The position numbers and the translations under genes are program-made. Shown piece by piece: positions 1-6,900 of a stretch of 64,000 nt of DNA (position 1 is its first letter; each line of letters starts with the position of its first letter). The stretch is from Bacteroidales bacterium UBA4331 (lineage in GTDB: Bacteria > Bacteroidota > Bacteroidia > Bacteroidales > Paludibacteraceae). Under the pieces are notes generated by a model, which was not told the origin of the DNA, made no database searches, and saw only the letters and a list, made by a program, of their open reading frames with translations. The DNA lies in the NCBI GenBank assembly GCA_002394395.1, contig DGTR01000014.1:9015-73014 (forward strand). Direction: 5' to 3'.

Positions 1-80
1 CATTATTACTGCCACAGAGAGTTGTCAGCGGCCTATACGGGAGAATATCCATTATCGGATGTACATATACTTTCTTCATG
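1..80 (-). CDS. Small hypothetical protein, 5' end only
   Basis: An open frame begins with ATG at 78-80 and runs off the left edge of the window. It reads MKKVYVHPIMDILPYRPLTT and continues for a few more residues. GGAG lies a few bases before the start, inside the end of the upstream gene, and the start is only 3 nt after that gene's stop, so the two are probably co-transcribed. Short proteins starting MKKVY.HP.M are common small hypothetical genes in Bacteroidales (family knowledge). No function can be given. Confidence 0.5.
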
Positions 81-83
81 ATC

Positions 84-1910
84 TTACTCCATTTTCTGTC
101 CTAATACATTATAGCGTACTCCGCCATGGACAATAATGAGTTGCCCATTCTCAATACGCTTGGCGCTTTTAAGGGTTGCGGAATCCGTTATTCCGATGCC
201 GGTTGCCACTTGGGGTTGCAAAACGATTCGAGCCGGCGTACCATGTCTTGGAGCAGGAACAGGACCACTATTGAAAATACGGAAATAAGCCCGATAGCCA
301 CGGAGGTGGTTATTGGTATTCGGCCAATAGAGGGTATTATTCGCTCCCACGAAAAGGTAGTTCTTATCATTTACTTCACCCAACTGCTGCCTGCCTATCG
401 CTCCAATGAAACGCACCGATCCTTCGCCTACTGTATCTCCGACGGTTTTGGTAATCGTTACCCCGTTGAAGGTCAGGTAGTCAGAGACGGCTCCCGTATT
501 AGCCCAACGGACGAGATACGGCACACCGGCAGTGATCTCCGTCGCGGGAGACATACGAATATCGAGTTGCGATTCCCCTAACTGTTCCGCGGAGTCAAAG
601 GTGAACAACTCACATCCTTGCAAGAATTCGTGTGCTGCTATCCGTTCTGCCGAGTAGTCAAAGGGCAGGCAGAGGGTATTAAAAGATCCGTCTTTATAAA
701 GAACACGTGCTATCTTGAGGTTAATAGTCGTTTGGAGGTAGTTATCCAACACAGCTTTAATATCGGTATGCACCTCATCGGAGGTTTGCGGACCGGAGTT
801 GCTCTCTGTCCGAACGCGGCGAGGCGCAGAGGAGGCAGACTGTCCGCCTTCGCTATCCACGGCGCGGACACGCCAGTAATATTCGTGGTCGGCATCCAAG
901 CCGGTAATCACCGTATCGGGGCTGGTAATGACGGCTTCGTTGTTGAAGCCCGCCACCATGTGGTGGAAATCCTCGTCGGTGGCTACGTCAATGCGGTAGG
1001 AAGCGGCACCTTCTACAGCATCCCATTCCACAGAAACGGTGTTTTGGGTGATCTCCGTTGCACGAAGCGGAGCATGATTCGGAGCAGAATTGGCATCGGG
1101 AGCGGCGATGTCGGCAGTCTTGCCGGTAACGGCGAAGATAGCGATGCCGGTATTACTCGTTCCAGTGTATGAGAAATGTACACTATCTATCAATCTGGAT
1201 GGATCAACCTCCATTTCGCTAACTGCGGCATAGACATATCCACTGCCTCCTTGACCTTTCACAAAACCGCTGCTATATATCTGAGCAATATATGCTCGCT
1301 TTTCTTGTTTTACCTGTGCACAATCCAAAAATTCAAAATACTTCACATCCGATTCTCCAGTTGAATAATACACTGTTGTAGTCATTAAACGTTGTGCTTC
1401 ATCACCTGATACACCACCTGCAAATGTGAGAAAATGTAACTTTTGATAGCAACCTACATTCTTAAACGTAAATCTCCCCGTATTGACACAGTTGGTCGTG
1501 TTTCGCAAACAGAGTGCATTTGCAGCCGTATATGGTGCTAATTCCCAATATAAACCGGGATATGTATTGGTAAGACAATTGACGATGCGATCGCCGGGAT
1601 TCCCGTTATCATTAGGCCAACCGGTCTCATTAGCTAAACGCTCTTTCAAAGCATCAGAAACGCTCGCTACAGTTTGATCCGTTGCATTTGATAACCTGAC
1701 TACCTCTTTGGTTGCGTGGTTATACTGTTTTTTGTAATTACTGTGGTTTGTAGGGAGATAATAGGACACCGAGTAGTCCGTGTAAGGAACATTTTCTGCA
1801 ATGACATCTCTGTTGAAGCCGCTCGTAATTATCAATGGTTCATAGACTGCGTCCGACCATGCGGCAGAAGCGATACAGGTTGCGGCAAACAAGATGAAGA
1901 ATTTTTTCAT
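84..1910 (-). CDS. Exported FN3-domain protein with T9SS-like C-terminal tail
   Basis: The 608-residue product has an N-terminal signal peptide (MKK followed by a hydrophobic stretch, likely cut near residue 18), so it is exported. Residues about 280-370 form one fibronectin type III domain (SVEWDAVEGAASY, then YYWRVRAVD). The last 35 or so residues contain NGQLIIVHGG and RYNVLGQ, resembling the type A tail that sends cargo through the type IX secretion system. The rest is not assignable and no catalytic motif is visible. An extended promoter at 2107-2138 would give a leader of roughly 190 nt. A surface or extracellular role is inferred; the substrate or partner is unknown. Confidence 0.8.
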   Translation of the reverse strand: MKKFFILFAATCIASAAWSDAVYEPLIITSGFNRDVIAENVPYTDYSVSYYLPTNHSNYKKQYNHATKEVVRLSNATDQTVASVSDALKERLANETGWPNDNGNPGDRIVNCLTNTYPGLYWELAPYTAANALCLRNTTNCVNTGRFTFKNVGCYQKLHFLTFAGGVSGDEAQRLMTTTVYYSTGESDVKYFEFLDCAQVKQEKRAYIAQIYSSGFVKGQGGSGYVYAAVSEMEVDPSRLIDSVHFSYTGTSNTGIAIFAVTGKTADIAAPDANSAPNHAPLRATEITQNTVSVEWDAVEGAASYRIDVATDEDFHHMVAGFNNEAVITSPDTVITGLDADHEYYWRVRAVDSEGGQSASSAPRRVRTESNSGPQTSDEVHTDIKAVLDNYLQTTINLKIARVLYKDGSFNTLCLPFDYSAERIAAHEFLQGCELFTFDSAEQLGESQLDIRMSPATEITAGVPYLVRWANTGAVSDYLTFNGVTITKTVGDTVGEGSVRFIGAIGRQQLGEVNDKNYLFVGANNTLYWPNTNNHLRGYRAYFRIFNSGPVPAPRHGTPARIVLQPQVATGIGITDSATLKSAKRIENGQLIIVHGGVRYNVLGQKME

Positions 1911-2104
1911 TGTGAGTTATATTTTGTAGGGTTCGTTAATAATTCTATGTTTATGCAAGCTAAACAACAAACGGTACTCGGCATGATTACCGAGCGCCGC
2001 CTATGGCGTTGCGATTGTTTGTATTTGATTGATTAGCAGTGCATTCGCACCAAATGGGGGGGGGTATTTCGCATATCCTCTCTAACGGTTATTTTCAAAA
2101 CTGG

Positions 2105-2250
2105 CGCAAAGGTACGAAAAATAATTGGAATATGCAAGAGAAATGGGGATTTTTTTAGAAAAATAGGCCACTTTATGCCGGAATAGGCATATTTAGGGAA
2201 GGGAAGCACCACAGGTAAACCGCCCTAAGCCGGCAAAGAGATATACCCGC
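2105..2250. repeat. Promoter-containing intergenic repeat, copy 1
   Basis: From the -7 box through GGAATATGCAAGAG, ATAGGCC.CTTTATGCCGG, AGGGAAGCACC and CAGGTAAACCGCCCTAAG, this stretch is nearly identical to 3344-3515. The second copy has about 47 extra bases flanked by a duplicated GCACCGCAGGTAAA. The repeat therefore carries a whole promoter plus upstream sequence. Confidence 0.8.
2107..2138 (-). promoter_or_regulatory. Extended Bacteroidota promoter of the FN3 gene
   Basis: Read on the minus strand, CTTGCATAT is followed after about 15 nt by TACCTTTG (plus-strand complement CAAAGGTA at 2107-2114). This matches the phylum's -33 TTTG / -7 TAnnTTTG form with a TTGCATAT extension seen repeatedly in this window. 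Confidence 0.7.
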
Positions 2251-2390
2251 ATTAGACGCGTACCGGGCGGGGCGGCGAGTATTCGCCGGACGGGCCGCGG
2301 GAAGAAAAACCCGAGAGGAACGAGGAGAAGGAGGAGAGAGGACCGCTCGCGGAACTCGCGCGCACAGGACATCGTGGACGCGCGCAGGAC

Positions 2391-2442
2391 ATCGAAGATT
2401 CCGAGATAACGATATACGATATATCGAGATATCGAAGGAAAG
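2391..2442. repeat. ATATCGA-type palindromic repeat, copy 1
   Basis: An AT-rich run built from overlapping CGATAT, TATCGA and ATATCGAA units. Related runs occur at 3694-3755 and 9835-9872, always between genes. Confidence 0.6.
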
Positions 2443-2493
2443 AAAAGGGGAAAAAAGAAACAAGGTAAACGTAAATAGAAGGAGGGATAGACA

Positions 2494-2527
2494 AAAAAAC
2501 GCGCTAACGGGGGGTTAGCGCGTTTAG
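2494..2527 (-). terminator. Rho-independent terminator of the 2586-3293 gene
   Basis: Perfect arms ACGCGCTAAC / GTTAGCGCGT with a short GC loop. On the minus strand the stem is followed by a T-run. It lies 60-90 nt past the membrane protein's stop. Confidence 0.85.
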
Positions 2528-2532
2528 GGGAG

Positions 2533-2572
2533 AGCCCCACCCCACCCTCCCCATGAAGGGGAGGAGGAGGGA
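2533..2572. repeat. C-rich/G-rich dispersed inverted repeat, intergenic copy
   Basis: CCCCACCCTCCCC, a short spacer, then GGGGAGGAGG. The same kind of element occurs inside the outer membrane protein gene (about 15990-16023) and inside queE (about 29679-29712). Confidence 0.6.
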
Positions 2573-2585
2573 AAGATGGGGCGAG

Positions 2586-3293
2586 TTATTCCGCTGCGGG
2601 GGCTTCGGCGGGTTGAGCGGCAGGGGCAGGTTGCGCGGCAGGGGCAGGGGTGTCTGCGGGAGCAGGGGTTTCACAAAGGAAAGCGCCGGAGGTGAGTTGT
2701 TTATAGATAGATGCCTCAACACCTAAGATAGCCGGAACGGCGAAAATAGTAAGGATAAAGATGAGGATATTACCGATCGTTTCGAGCCAAGACACTTCGC
2801 CTATACCAAAGATACATTGGATGATTACAATCACCAGCTCCAGACAGAGGACAAGCAGGAACTCAGTACCGAAAATACGCCATTTATGGCCGTACGTCAG
2901 GCGGTTAGACTCATGCAACGCATCCATGGCCGACATGTCTTTGTCCACAAAAAGTACGACTGCAAACGACCAAGCTACGGAAATAACGAATCCCGGAATA
3001 ATACCGAAAAGGAAACCTACCAAGATGGCACCCGTCATGAGGGCAGAGAGGATGAAGTACTCGCCCATGTTGCGGCGGTATTTGCCGTCAAAAATGAAAA
3101 GCGGGTTGATGACCGTGCCTTTCGCCATCTCCGCGGGGAGCGAGCTGACCGCGATGGTGGTACCGACATTGAGGTACGGGATCCAGATAGTAACGAGGTA
3201 GAGAACTACCGTTAGAATGAGGCTCAGATAGTTGACCAGAGCGATGGCGAGACCATCCTTGATGGTAGCCATAATGGCGAGTTTTTTATCCAT
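2586..3293 (-). CDS. Multi-pass membrane protein with Pro/Ala-rich tail
   Basis: The 235-residue product has hydrophobic segments at about residues 14-40, 82-115, 143-170 and 174-198. It ends in a low-complexity tail of Ala-Pro-Ala-Ala-Gln units from residue 205, encoded by short GC-rich direct repeats that could vary in length. The overall look resembles DUF975-type bacterial membrane proteins of unknown function. It has its own promoter (3344-3375) and terminator, so it is a single-gene unit. A perfect inverted repeat lies in its leader (3311-3329). No enzymatic motif is visible. Confidence 0.75.
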   Translation of the reverse strand: MDKKLAIMATIKDGLAIALVNYLSLILTVVLYLVTIWIPYLNVGTTIAVSSLPAEMAKGTVINPLFIFDGKYRRNMGEYFILSALMTGAILVGFLFGIIPGFVISVAWSFAVVLFVDKDMSAMDALHESNRLTYGHKWRIFGTEFLLVLCLELVIVIIQCIFGIGEVSWLETIGNILIFILTIFAVPAILGVEASIYKQLTSGAFLCETPAPADTPAPAAQPAPAAQPAEAPAAE

Positions 3294-3310
3294 AATAAGA
3301 AGTTTTTTAG

Positions 3311-3329
3311 ATCGGTCATAATGACCGAT
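3311..3329. promoter_or_regulatory. Perfect palindrome in the leader of the membrane gene
   Basis: ATCGGTCAT-A-ATGACCGAT, a 9-bp perfect inverted repeat about 18 nt before the start codon and just after the predicted transcription start. It could be an operator or a small mRNA hairpin; the sequence does not decide. Confidence 0.5.
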
Positions 3330-3343
3330 GCGTTAATTCGACG

Positions 3344-3375
3344 CAAAGGTACAACAAAAATCCGGAATATGCAAG
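3344..3375 (-). promoter_or_regulatory. Extended promoter of the membrane gene
   Basis: Minus-strand CTTGCATAT, spacer, TACCTTTG (CAAAGGTA on plus at 3344-3351). It gives a leader of about 45 nt before the start at 3293. Confidence 0.7.
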
Positions 3376-3515
3376 AGCAATGGAGATTTTTTTAGAAAAA
3401 TAGGCCGCTTTATGCCGGAATAGGCAGATTTAGGGAAGGGAAGCACCGCAGGTAAATAAAAAAAACGAAGAGAGGAAAAAAGAGAGGGGGCACCGCAGGT
3501 AAACCGCCCTAAGCC
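3344..3515. repeat. Promoter-containing intergenic repeat, copy 2
   Basis: Second copy of the block at 2105-2250, with an insertion bounded by two GCACCGCAGGTAAA direct repeats at about 3443 and 3489. Confidence 0.8.
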
Positions 3516-3637
3516 GGATGACATCCGGCATAATGGACGACGGAGAAGGCCGGCATTCAATGCCGGGAAATGGACATACGGAGAGGCCGGATGACATCCG
3601 GCGGAAAAGAAGAAGCAAATGCCGGATTCAATCCGGC
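3513..3637. repeat. Cluster of four REP-like 17-bp palindromes
   Basis: GCCGGATGACATCCGGC occurs twice (3513-3529, 3586-3602), with CCGGCATTCAATGCCGG (3550-3566) and GCCGGATTCAATCCGGC (3621-3637) between and after. Spacers share CGGAGA and GGAAAAGAAGAA. A relative, GTCGGATGGTATCCGAC, is at about 59142-59158. The layout is like REP elements, though no transposase is nearby. Confidence 0.75.
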
Positions 3638-3659
3638 GGAAAAGAAGAAAGGGGAAAAT

Positions 3660-3697
3660 AGAAAATCCCCCACTCTACGGGAGAGAGGGGGATTTTC
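3660..3697 (-). terminator. Terminator downstream of dnaK
   Basis: AAAATCCCCC and GGGGGATTTT pair around a short loop, beginning about 65 nt past the dnaK stop, with T residues after the stem on the minus strand. Confidence 0.75.
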
Positions 3698-3755
3698 GAG
3701 ATTTCGAGAGATCGATATATCGAGATATCGAAAGTATTCCGAGAAATCGAAAGAT
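3694..3755. repeat. ATATCGA-type palindromic repeat, copy 2
   Basis: Runs of TTTCGAGA, ATCGATATATCGA and ATATCGAAA directly after the dnaK terminator; related to 2391-2442 and 9835-9872. Confidence 0.6.
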
Positions 3756-3760
3756 CGGGG

Positions 3761-5677
3761 TTATTTGACTTCCTCGAAGTCGACGTCCTCAGCGGTGGGG
3801 CCGTTGGAGCCGTTGTTGTCAGTCGGGCCTGCTTGCGGACCTTGCGGGCCGGCTTGAGATTGTTGCGCTTGCTGTTGGGCAGCGTACATCTCTGCGGAGG
3901 CAGCTTGGAAGGCTGTCATGAGGGCGTTGTTGGCTGCTTCGCAGGCATCGGCGTCACGTTTAGCGTACGCGTCTTTGAGGTCTGCGAGGGCTTTCTCGAT
4001 CGGCGCCTTCTTGTCAGCCGGGATCTTGTCGCCGAGTTCAGCGAGCTGCTTCTCGGTCTGGAAGATCGTAGCGTCGGCTTTGTTGAGTTTGTCAGCCTGC
4101 TCTTTGGCCTTCTTATCGGCCTCGGCGTTGGCTTCTGCCTCGGCTTTCATACGCTTGATCTCTTCGTCAGACAGACCGGAGGATGCTTCGATACGGATCT
4201 TCTGCTCCTTGCCGGTAGCTTTATCCTTGGCGGTGACGTTCAAGATACCGTTGGCGTCGATATCGAAGGTTACTTCGATCTGCGGTTCGCCACGACGGGC
4301 AGGCATGATTCCATCGAGGTGGAAGATACCGATTTGCTTGTTCTGAGCCGCCATCGGACGCTCACCTTGGAGCACTTTGATCTCTACAGAAGGCTGGTTA
4401 TCAACAGCTGTGGTGAAGGTCTCGGTCTTCTTGGTCGGGATAGTGGTGTTGGCCTCGATCATCTTGGTCATGACACCGCCCATGGTCTCGATACCAAGGC
4501 TCAGCGGGGTTACATCGAGCAGGAGGACGTCTTTCACATCGCCAGTGAGGACACCACCTTGGATGGCTGCGCCGACTGCGACAACCTCGTCCGGGTTAAC
4601 GCCCTTGGACGGAGCCTTACCGAAGAACTTCTGTACGGCATCCTGGATTGCCGGGATACGCGTCGAACCACCTACGAGGATGATCTCGTCGATATCGGAG
4701 GTCTTCAATCCGGCATGCTCGAGGGCCGTGCGGCACGGAGCGATGGTACGCTGGATAAGGTCGTCAATCAGTTGCTCAAATTTAGCACGGGTCAGCGTCT
4801 TAACCAAGTGTGCAGGTACGCCGTTGACCGGCATGATATACGGCAGGTTGATTTCCGTAGAGGTAGAGGAGGAAAGCTCGATCTTCGCTTTCTCGGCAGC
4901 CTCTTTCAGACGCTGCATCGCCATCGGGTCTTTGCTGAGGTCTGCGCCGCCGTTCTCGTTCTTGAACTCCTGAACGAGCCAGTCGATGATACGATGGTCG
5001 AAATCGTCACCACCAAGGTGGGTATCACCATCGGTTGCTTTTACCTCGAAGACGCCGTCACCGAGCTCCAGCACGGACACATCGTGGGTACCACCACCGC
5101 AGTCGAAGACTACAATCTTCATATCCTTGTTGGACTTGTCGAGGCCATAAGCCAAGGCAGCAGCGGTCGGTTCGTTGACGATACGGCGTACGTTAAGACC
5201 TGCGATCTCGCCGGCTTCCTTAGTAGCCTGACGCTGCGAGTCGTTGAAGTATGCCGGGACGGTGATGACAGCTTCGGTAACCTCCTGTCCGAGGTAGTCC
5301 TCAGCGGTCTTTTTCATCTTCTGAAGGATGATAGCCGAGATCTCCTGCGGGGTGTAGAGACGTCCGTCGATGTCCACACGGGGAGTGTTGTTATCGCCCT
5401 TTGTTACTTTATAAGGAACACGCGCGATTTCAGACTGCAAGCGGTCGTAGGTCTCACCCATGAAACGCTTGATAGAATAGATAGTTTTGGTCGGGTTTGT
5501 GATGGCTTGACGTTTAGCAGGGTCGCCCACTTTGCGCTCGCCACCCTCAATAAATCCAACTACAGAAGGAGTAGTACGCTTACCTTCCGCGTTAGCAATG
5601 ACGATAGGTTCGTTACCCTCCATTACGGCTACACACGAGTTTGTGGTACCGAGGTCAATTCCAATAATTTTGCTCAT
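3761..5677 (-). CDS. dnaK: Chaperone protein DnaK (Hsp70)
   Basis: Cytoplasmic ATP-dependent chaperone that binds and releases unfolded proteins with DnaJ and GrpE. The 638 residues match the usual length. The start MSKIIGIDLGTTNSCVAVME carries the ATPase phosphate-1 motif. Other signatures are FDCGGGTHDVSVLE (usually DLGGGT; Cys and His replace common residues) and LVGGSTRIPAIQ. The substrate-binding domain begins near residue 390 (DVLLLDVTPLSLGIET) and the tail ends in an acidic EDVDFEEVK. It is alone, without dnaJ or grpE, and ends in a terminator. No heat-shock operator such as CIRCE was seen upstream. Confidence 0.98.
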   Translation of the reverse strand: MSKIIGIDLGTTNSCVAVMEGNEPIVIANAEGKRTTPSVVGFIEGGERKVGDPAKRQAITNPTKTIYSIKRFMGETYDRLQSEIARVPYKVTKGDNNTPRVDIDGRLYTPQEISAIILQKMKKTAEDYLGQEVTEAVITVPAYFNDSQRQATKEAGEIAGLNVRRIVNEPTAAALAYGLDKSNKDMKIVVFDCGGGTHDVSVLELGDGVFEVKATDGDTHLGGDDFDHRIIDWLVQEFKNENGGADLSKDPMAMQRLKEAAEKAKIELSSSTSTEINLPYIMPVNGVPAHLVKTLTRAKFEQLIDDLIQRTIAPCRTALEHAGLKTSDIDEIILVGGSTRIPAIQDAVQKFFGKAPSKGVNPDEVVAVGAAIQGGVLTGDVKDVLLLDVTPLSLGIETMGGVMTKMIEANTTIPTKKTETFTTAVDNQPSVEIKVLQGERPMAAQNKQIGIFHLDGIMPARRGEPQIEVTFDIDANGILNVTAKDKATGKEQKIRIEASSGLSDEEIKRMKAEAEANAEADKKAKEQADKLNKADATIFQTEKQLAELGDKIPADKKAPIEKALADLKDAYAKRDADACEAANNALMTAFQAASAEMYAAQQQAQQSQAGPQGPQAGPTDNNGSNGPTAEDVDFEEVK

Positions 5678-5715
5678 AATAGTATATTTTTTTAGTTAAT
5701 ATTCGATTTTATAGG

Positions 5716-5765
5716 TAGTCCTAGGTATTTATAGGTAGTACTAGGTCAACCTAAGTCAACCTAAG
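5716..5765. repeat. CTAGGT/CCTAA spacer repeat before dnaK
   Basis: Imperfect tandem units TAGGTAGTCCTAGGTAT, TAGGTAGTACTAGGTCA and ACCTAAGTCA. The same style of spacer is at 29275-29310 and, with plain CTAGG units, at 10911-10946, 12145-12190 and 28111-28147. Confidence 0.65.
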
Positions 5766-5788
5766 AATGACAAAACGTGTGCCAAACA

Positions 5789-5826
5789 AAAAAGTCTGCC
5801 AAATTGTCAGTTTTGGCAGACTTTTG
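5789..5826 (-). terminator. Terminator of the era operon
   Basis: AAAAGTCTGCCAAA and TTTGGCAGACTTTT form a long perfect hairpin just past the era stop, with a T-run on the minus strand. Confidence 0.9.
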
Positions 5827-5845
5827 AGGGGTAATGGGTTACGGG

Positions 5846-6886
5846 TTATGACAGGTCGTAGCCGTAGTGTTTGAGGCGGGAGATGTTGGACCTCCAGTCT
5901 TTGTCCACTTTGACGAAGAGCTGGAGGAAGACCTGCTTCTGGAAGAAGTCCTCGATGTCCTTGCGTGCCTGGGAGCCGACGCGCTTGAGGGCCGAACCGG
6001 CTTTGCCGATGATGATACCCTTCTGGGAGTCGCGCTCGCAGTAGATGACGGCATCGATGCGGATTAGTTTGTCCTCTTCCTTGAAGGACTCCACTTCGAC
6101 CTCGACGGAATACGGAATCTCCTTGTCGTAGTTGAGGAGGATCTTCTCGCGGATGATCTCATCAACGAAGAAACGTGCGGGTTTGTCGGTCAGCTGGTCC
6201 TTTGGGAAGAACGGCGGTCCGACAGGCAGGGCTTCTTTGATAGCATCGAAGAGTTGGGATACACCGAAACGCTCTTGTGCGGAGATGGGGAAGATCTCTG
6301 CCTCGGGGAGCTGGGTATGCCAGAAAGCAACGAGGGACTCAAGGGTCTCCTGGGTCGTGAGATCTATTTTGTTTATAATAAGGAACACACGCGTGCCCTC
6401 GCGTTCGGCAACAGCCGCGGACTCTGTGCCGCTCTGCGGCACGAAAACGCGCTGTGCCTCCGCTCTCCCCACCGAGTGCACTCCGTTAGCGCTCGTCGGG
6501 GACCCCTTTTTTCTGCATAGTTTCTTCACTTTCTCGATGAAGTCGGGGTTGCGGTCAATGGTGTCCTGGGGCTCCGTGACATAGAGAAGGACGTCAGCAT
6601 CGACGAGTGCCGAGCGGCTGAACTCCAGCATCTTCTCCTGGAGACGGTAGTTCGGCGAGAGGACTCCGGGTGTGTCGGAATAGACCATCTGGAAGTCCTC
6701 GCCGTTGACGATACCAAGAATGCGATGGCGGGTTGTCTGCGCTTTCGAAGTGATGATCGAGAGGCGTTCGCCCACCAAGGCGTTCATCAACGTAGATTTG
6801 CCGACATTGGGATTACCAACAATGTTCACAAACCCACTGCGGTGGGCCTGTGAACATTGTTTATTTACCATTTTGTCATTTACCAT
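5846..6886 (-). CDS. era: GTPase Era with a repeat-derived 40-residue insertion
   Basis: Era binds the 3' end of 16S rRNA and helps assemble the small ribosomal subunit. Motifs: G1 GNPNVGKS (24-31), G3 DTPG (71-74), G4 NKID (172-175), and a C-terminal KH domain with GKAGSALKRVG. Era is normally near 300 residues; this one has 346. About 40 extra residues (roughly 125-165) lie just before the NKID strand and are encoded by a dispersed element also found between queC and queD. The reading frame and all GTPase motifs stay intact, so the protein is probably functional. The N-terminus MVNDKMVN comes from another repeat family, so the true start may be at 6886 or 6871. It lies 9 nt after the M16 protease gene and shares its terminator. 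Confidence 0.93.
   Translation of the reverse strand: MVNDKMVNKQCSQAHRSGFVNIVGNPNVGKSTLMNALVGERLSIITSKAQTTRHRILGIVNGEDFQMVYSDTPGVLSPNYRLQEKMLEFSRSALVDADVLLYVTEPQDTIDRNPDFIEKVKKLCRKKGSPTSANGVHSVGRAEAQRVFVPQSGTESAAVAEREGTRVFLIINKIDLTTQETLESLVAFWHTQLPEAEIFPISAQERFGVSQLFDAIKEALPVGPPFFPKDQLTDKPARFFVDEIIREKILLNYDKEIPYSVEVEVESFKEEDKLIRIDAVIYCERDSQKGIIIGKAGSALKRVGSQARKDIEDFFQKQVFLQLFVKVDKDWRSNISRLKHYGYDLS
6399..6506 (-). repeat. Dispersed element inside era, in frame
   Basis: On the minus strand this starts GGGGTCCCCGACGAGCGCTA and ends TTGCCGAACGCGA. The first roughly 52 bases differ from the copy at 28829-28942 at only about three positions and the last 13 are identical; the middle differs and here holds a hairpin GTGCCGC...GCGGCAC. 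It reads through as protein without a stop. Confidence 0.85.
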
Positions 6887-6900
6887 TTGGTCATTTTACA
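6864..6900. repeat. TTTACCATTTGGTCA-type repeat at the era start
   Basis: TTTACCATTTTGTCATTTACCATTTGGTCATTTTA on the plus strand, written here in parts: TTTACCATTTTGTCA then TTTACCATTTGGTCA. On the minus strand it encodes MVNDKMVN and supplies the era start codon. Other copies: 14195-14230, 19508-19540, 30585-30642, 44324-44366, 47049-47100, 47207-47252. Confidence 0.8.

Larger units (their letters stand above)
1911..2585. other. 675-bp gene-free region: promoter, repeats, terminator
   Basis: No convincing gene is seen. In order it holds: the leader of the FN3 gene; a minus-strand promoter (2107-2138) inside a block copied again near 3344-3515; a GC-rich purine-skewed stretch with a doubled CGCGC..AGGACATCG segment (about 2360-2400); an ATATCGA-rich repeat (2391-2442); the terminator of the upstream membrane gene (2494-2527); and a C-rich/G-rich inverted repeat (2533-2572). 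Open frames here are short, overlap in several frames and are low-complexity. Confidence 0.7.
3294..3760. other. 467-bp gene-free region: promoter, palindromes, dnaK terminator
   Basis: No gene seen. It holds the leader palindrome, promoter (3344-3375), the second copy of the promoter repeat, a cluster of four 17-bp GCCGGAT...ATCCGGC type palindromes (3513-3637), the dnaK terminator (3660-3697) and an ATATCGA-type repeat (3694-3755). Confidence 0.7.

Noticed and set aside
2173..2540. Several overlapping minus-strand frames in the GC-rich gap
   Set aside because: Low-complexity Ser/Pro/Arg-rich, overlapping in different frames and sharing a repeat-encoded GLGRFTCGASLP segment; intergenic repeat DNA.
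3833..5695. 620-codon open frame on the plus strand opposite dnaK
   Set aside because: It mirrors dnaK codon bias on the opposite strand, has no domain and no promoter. dnaK is certain, so this is a shadow frame.
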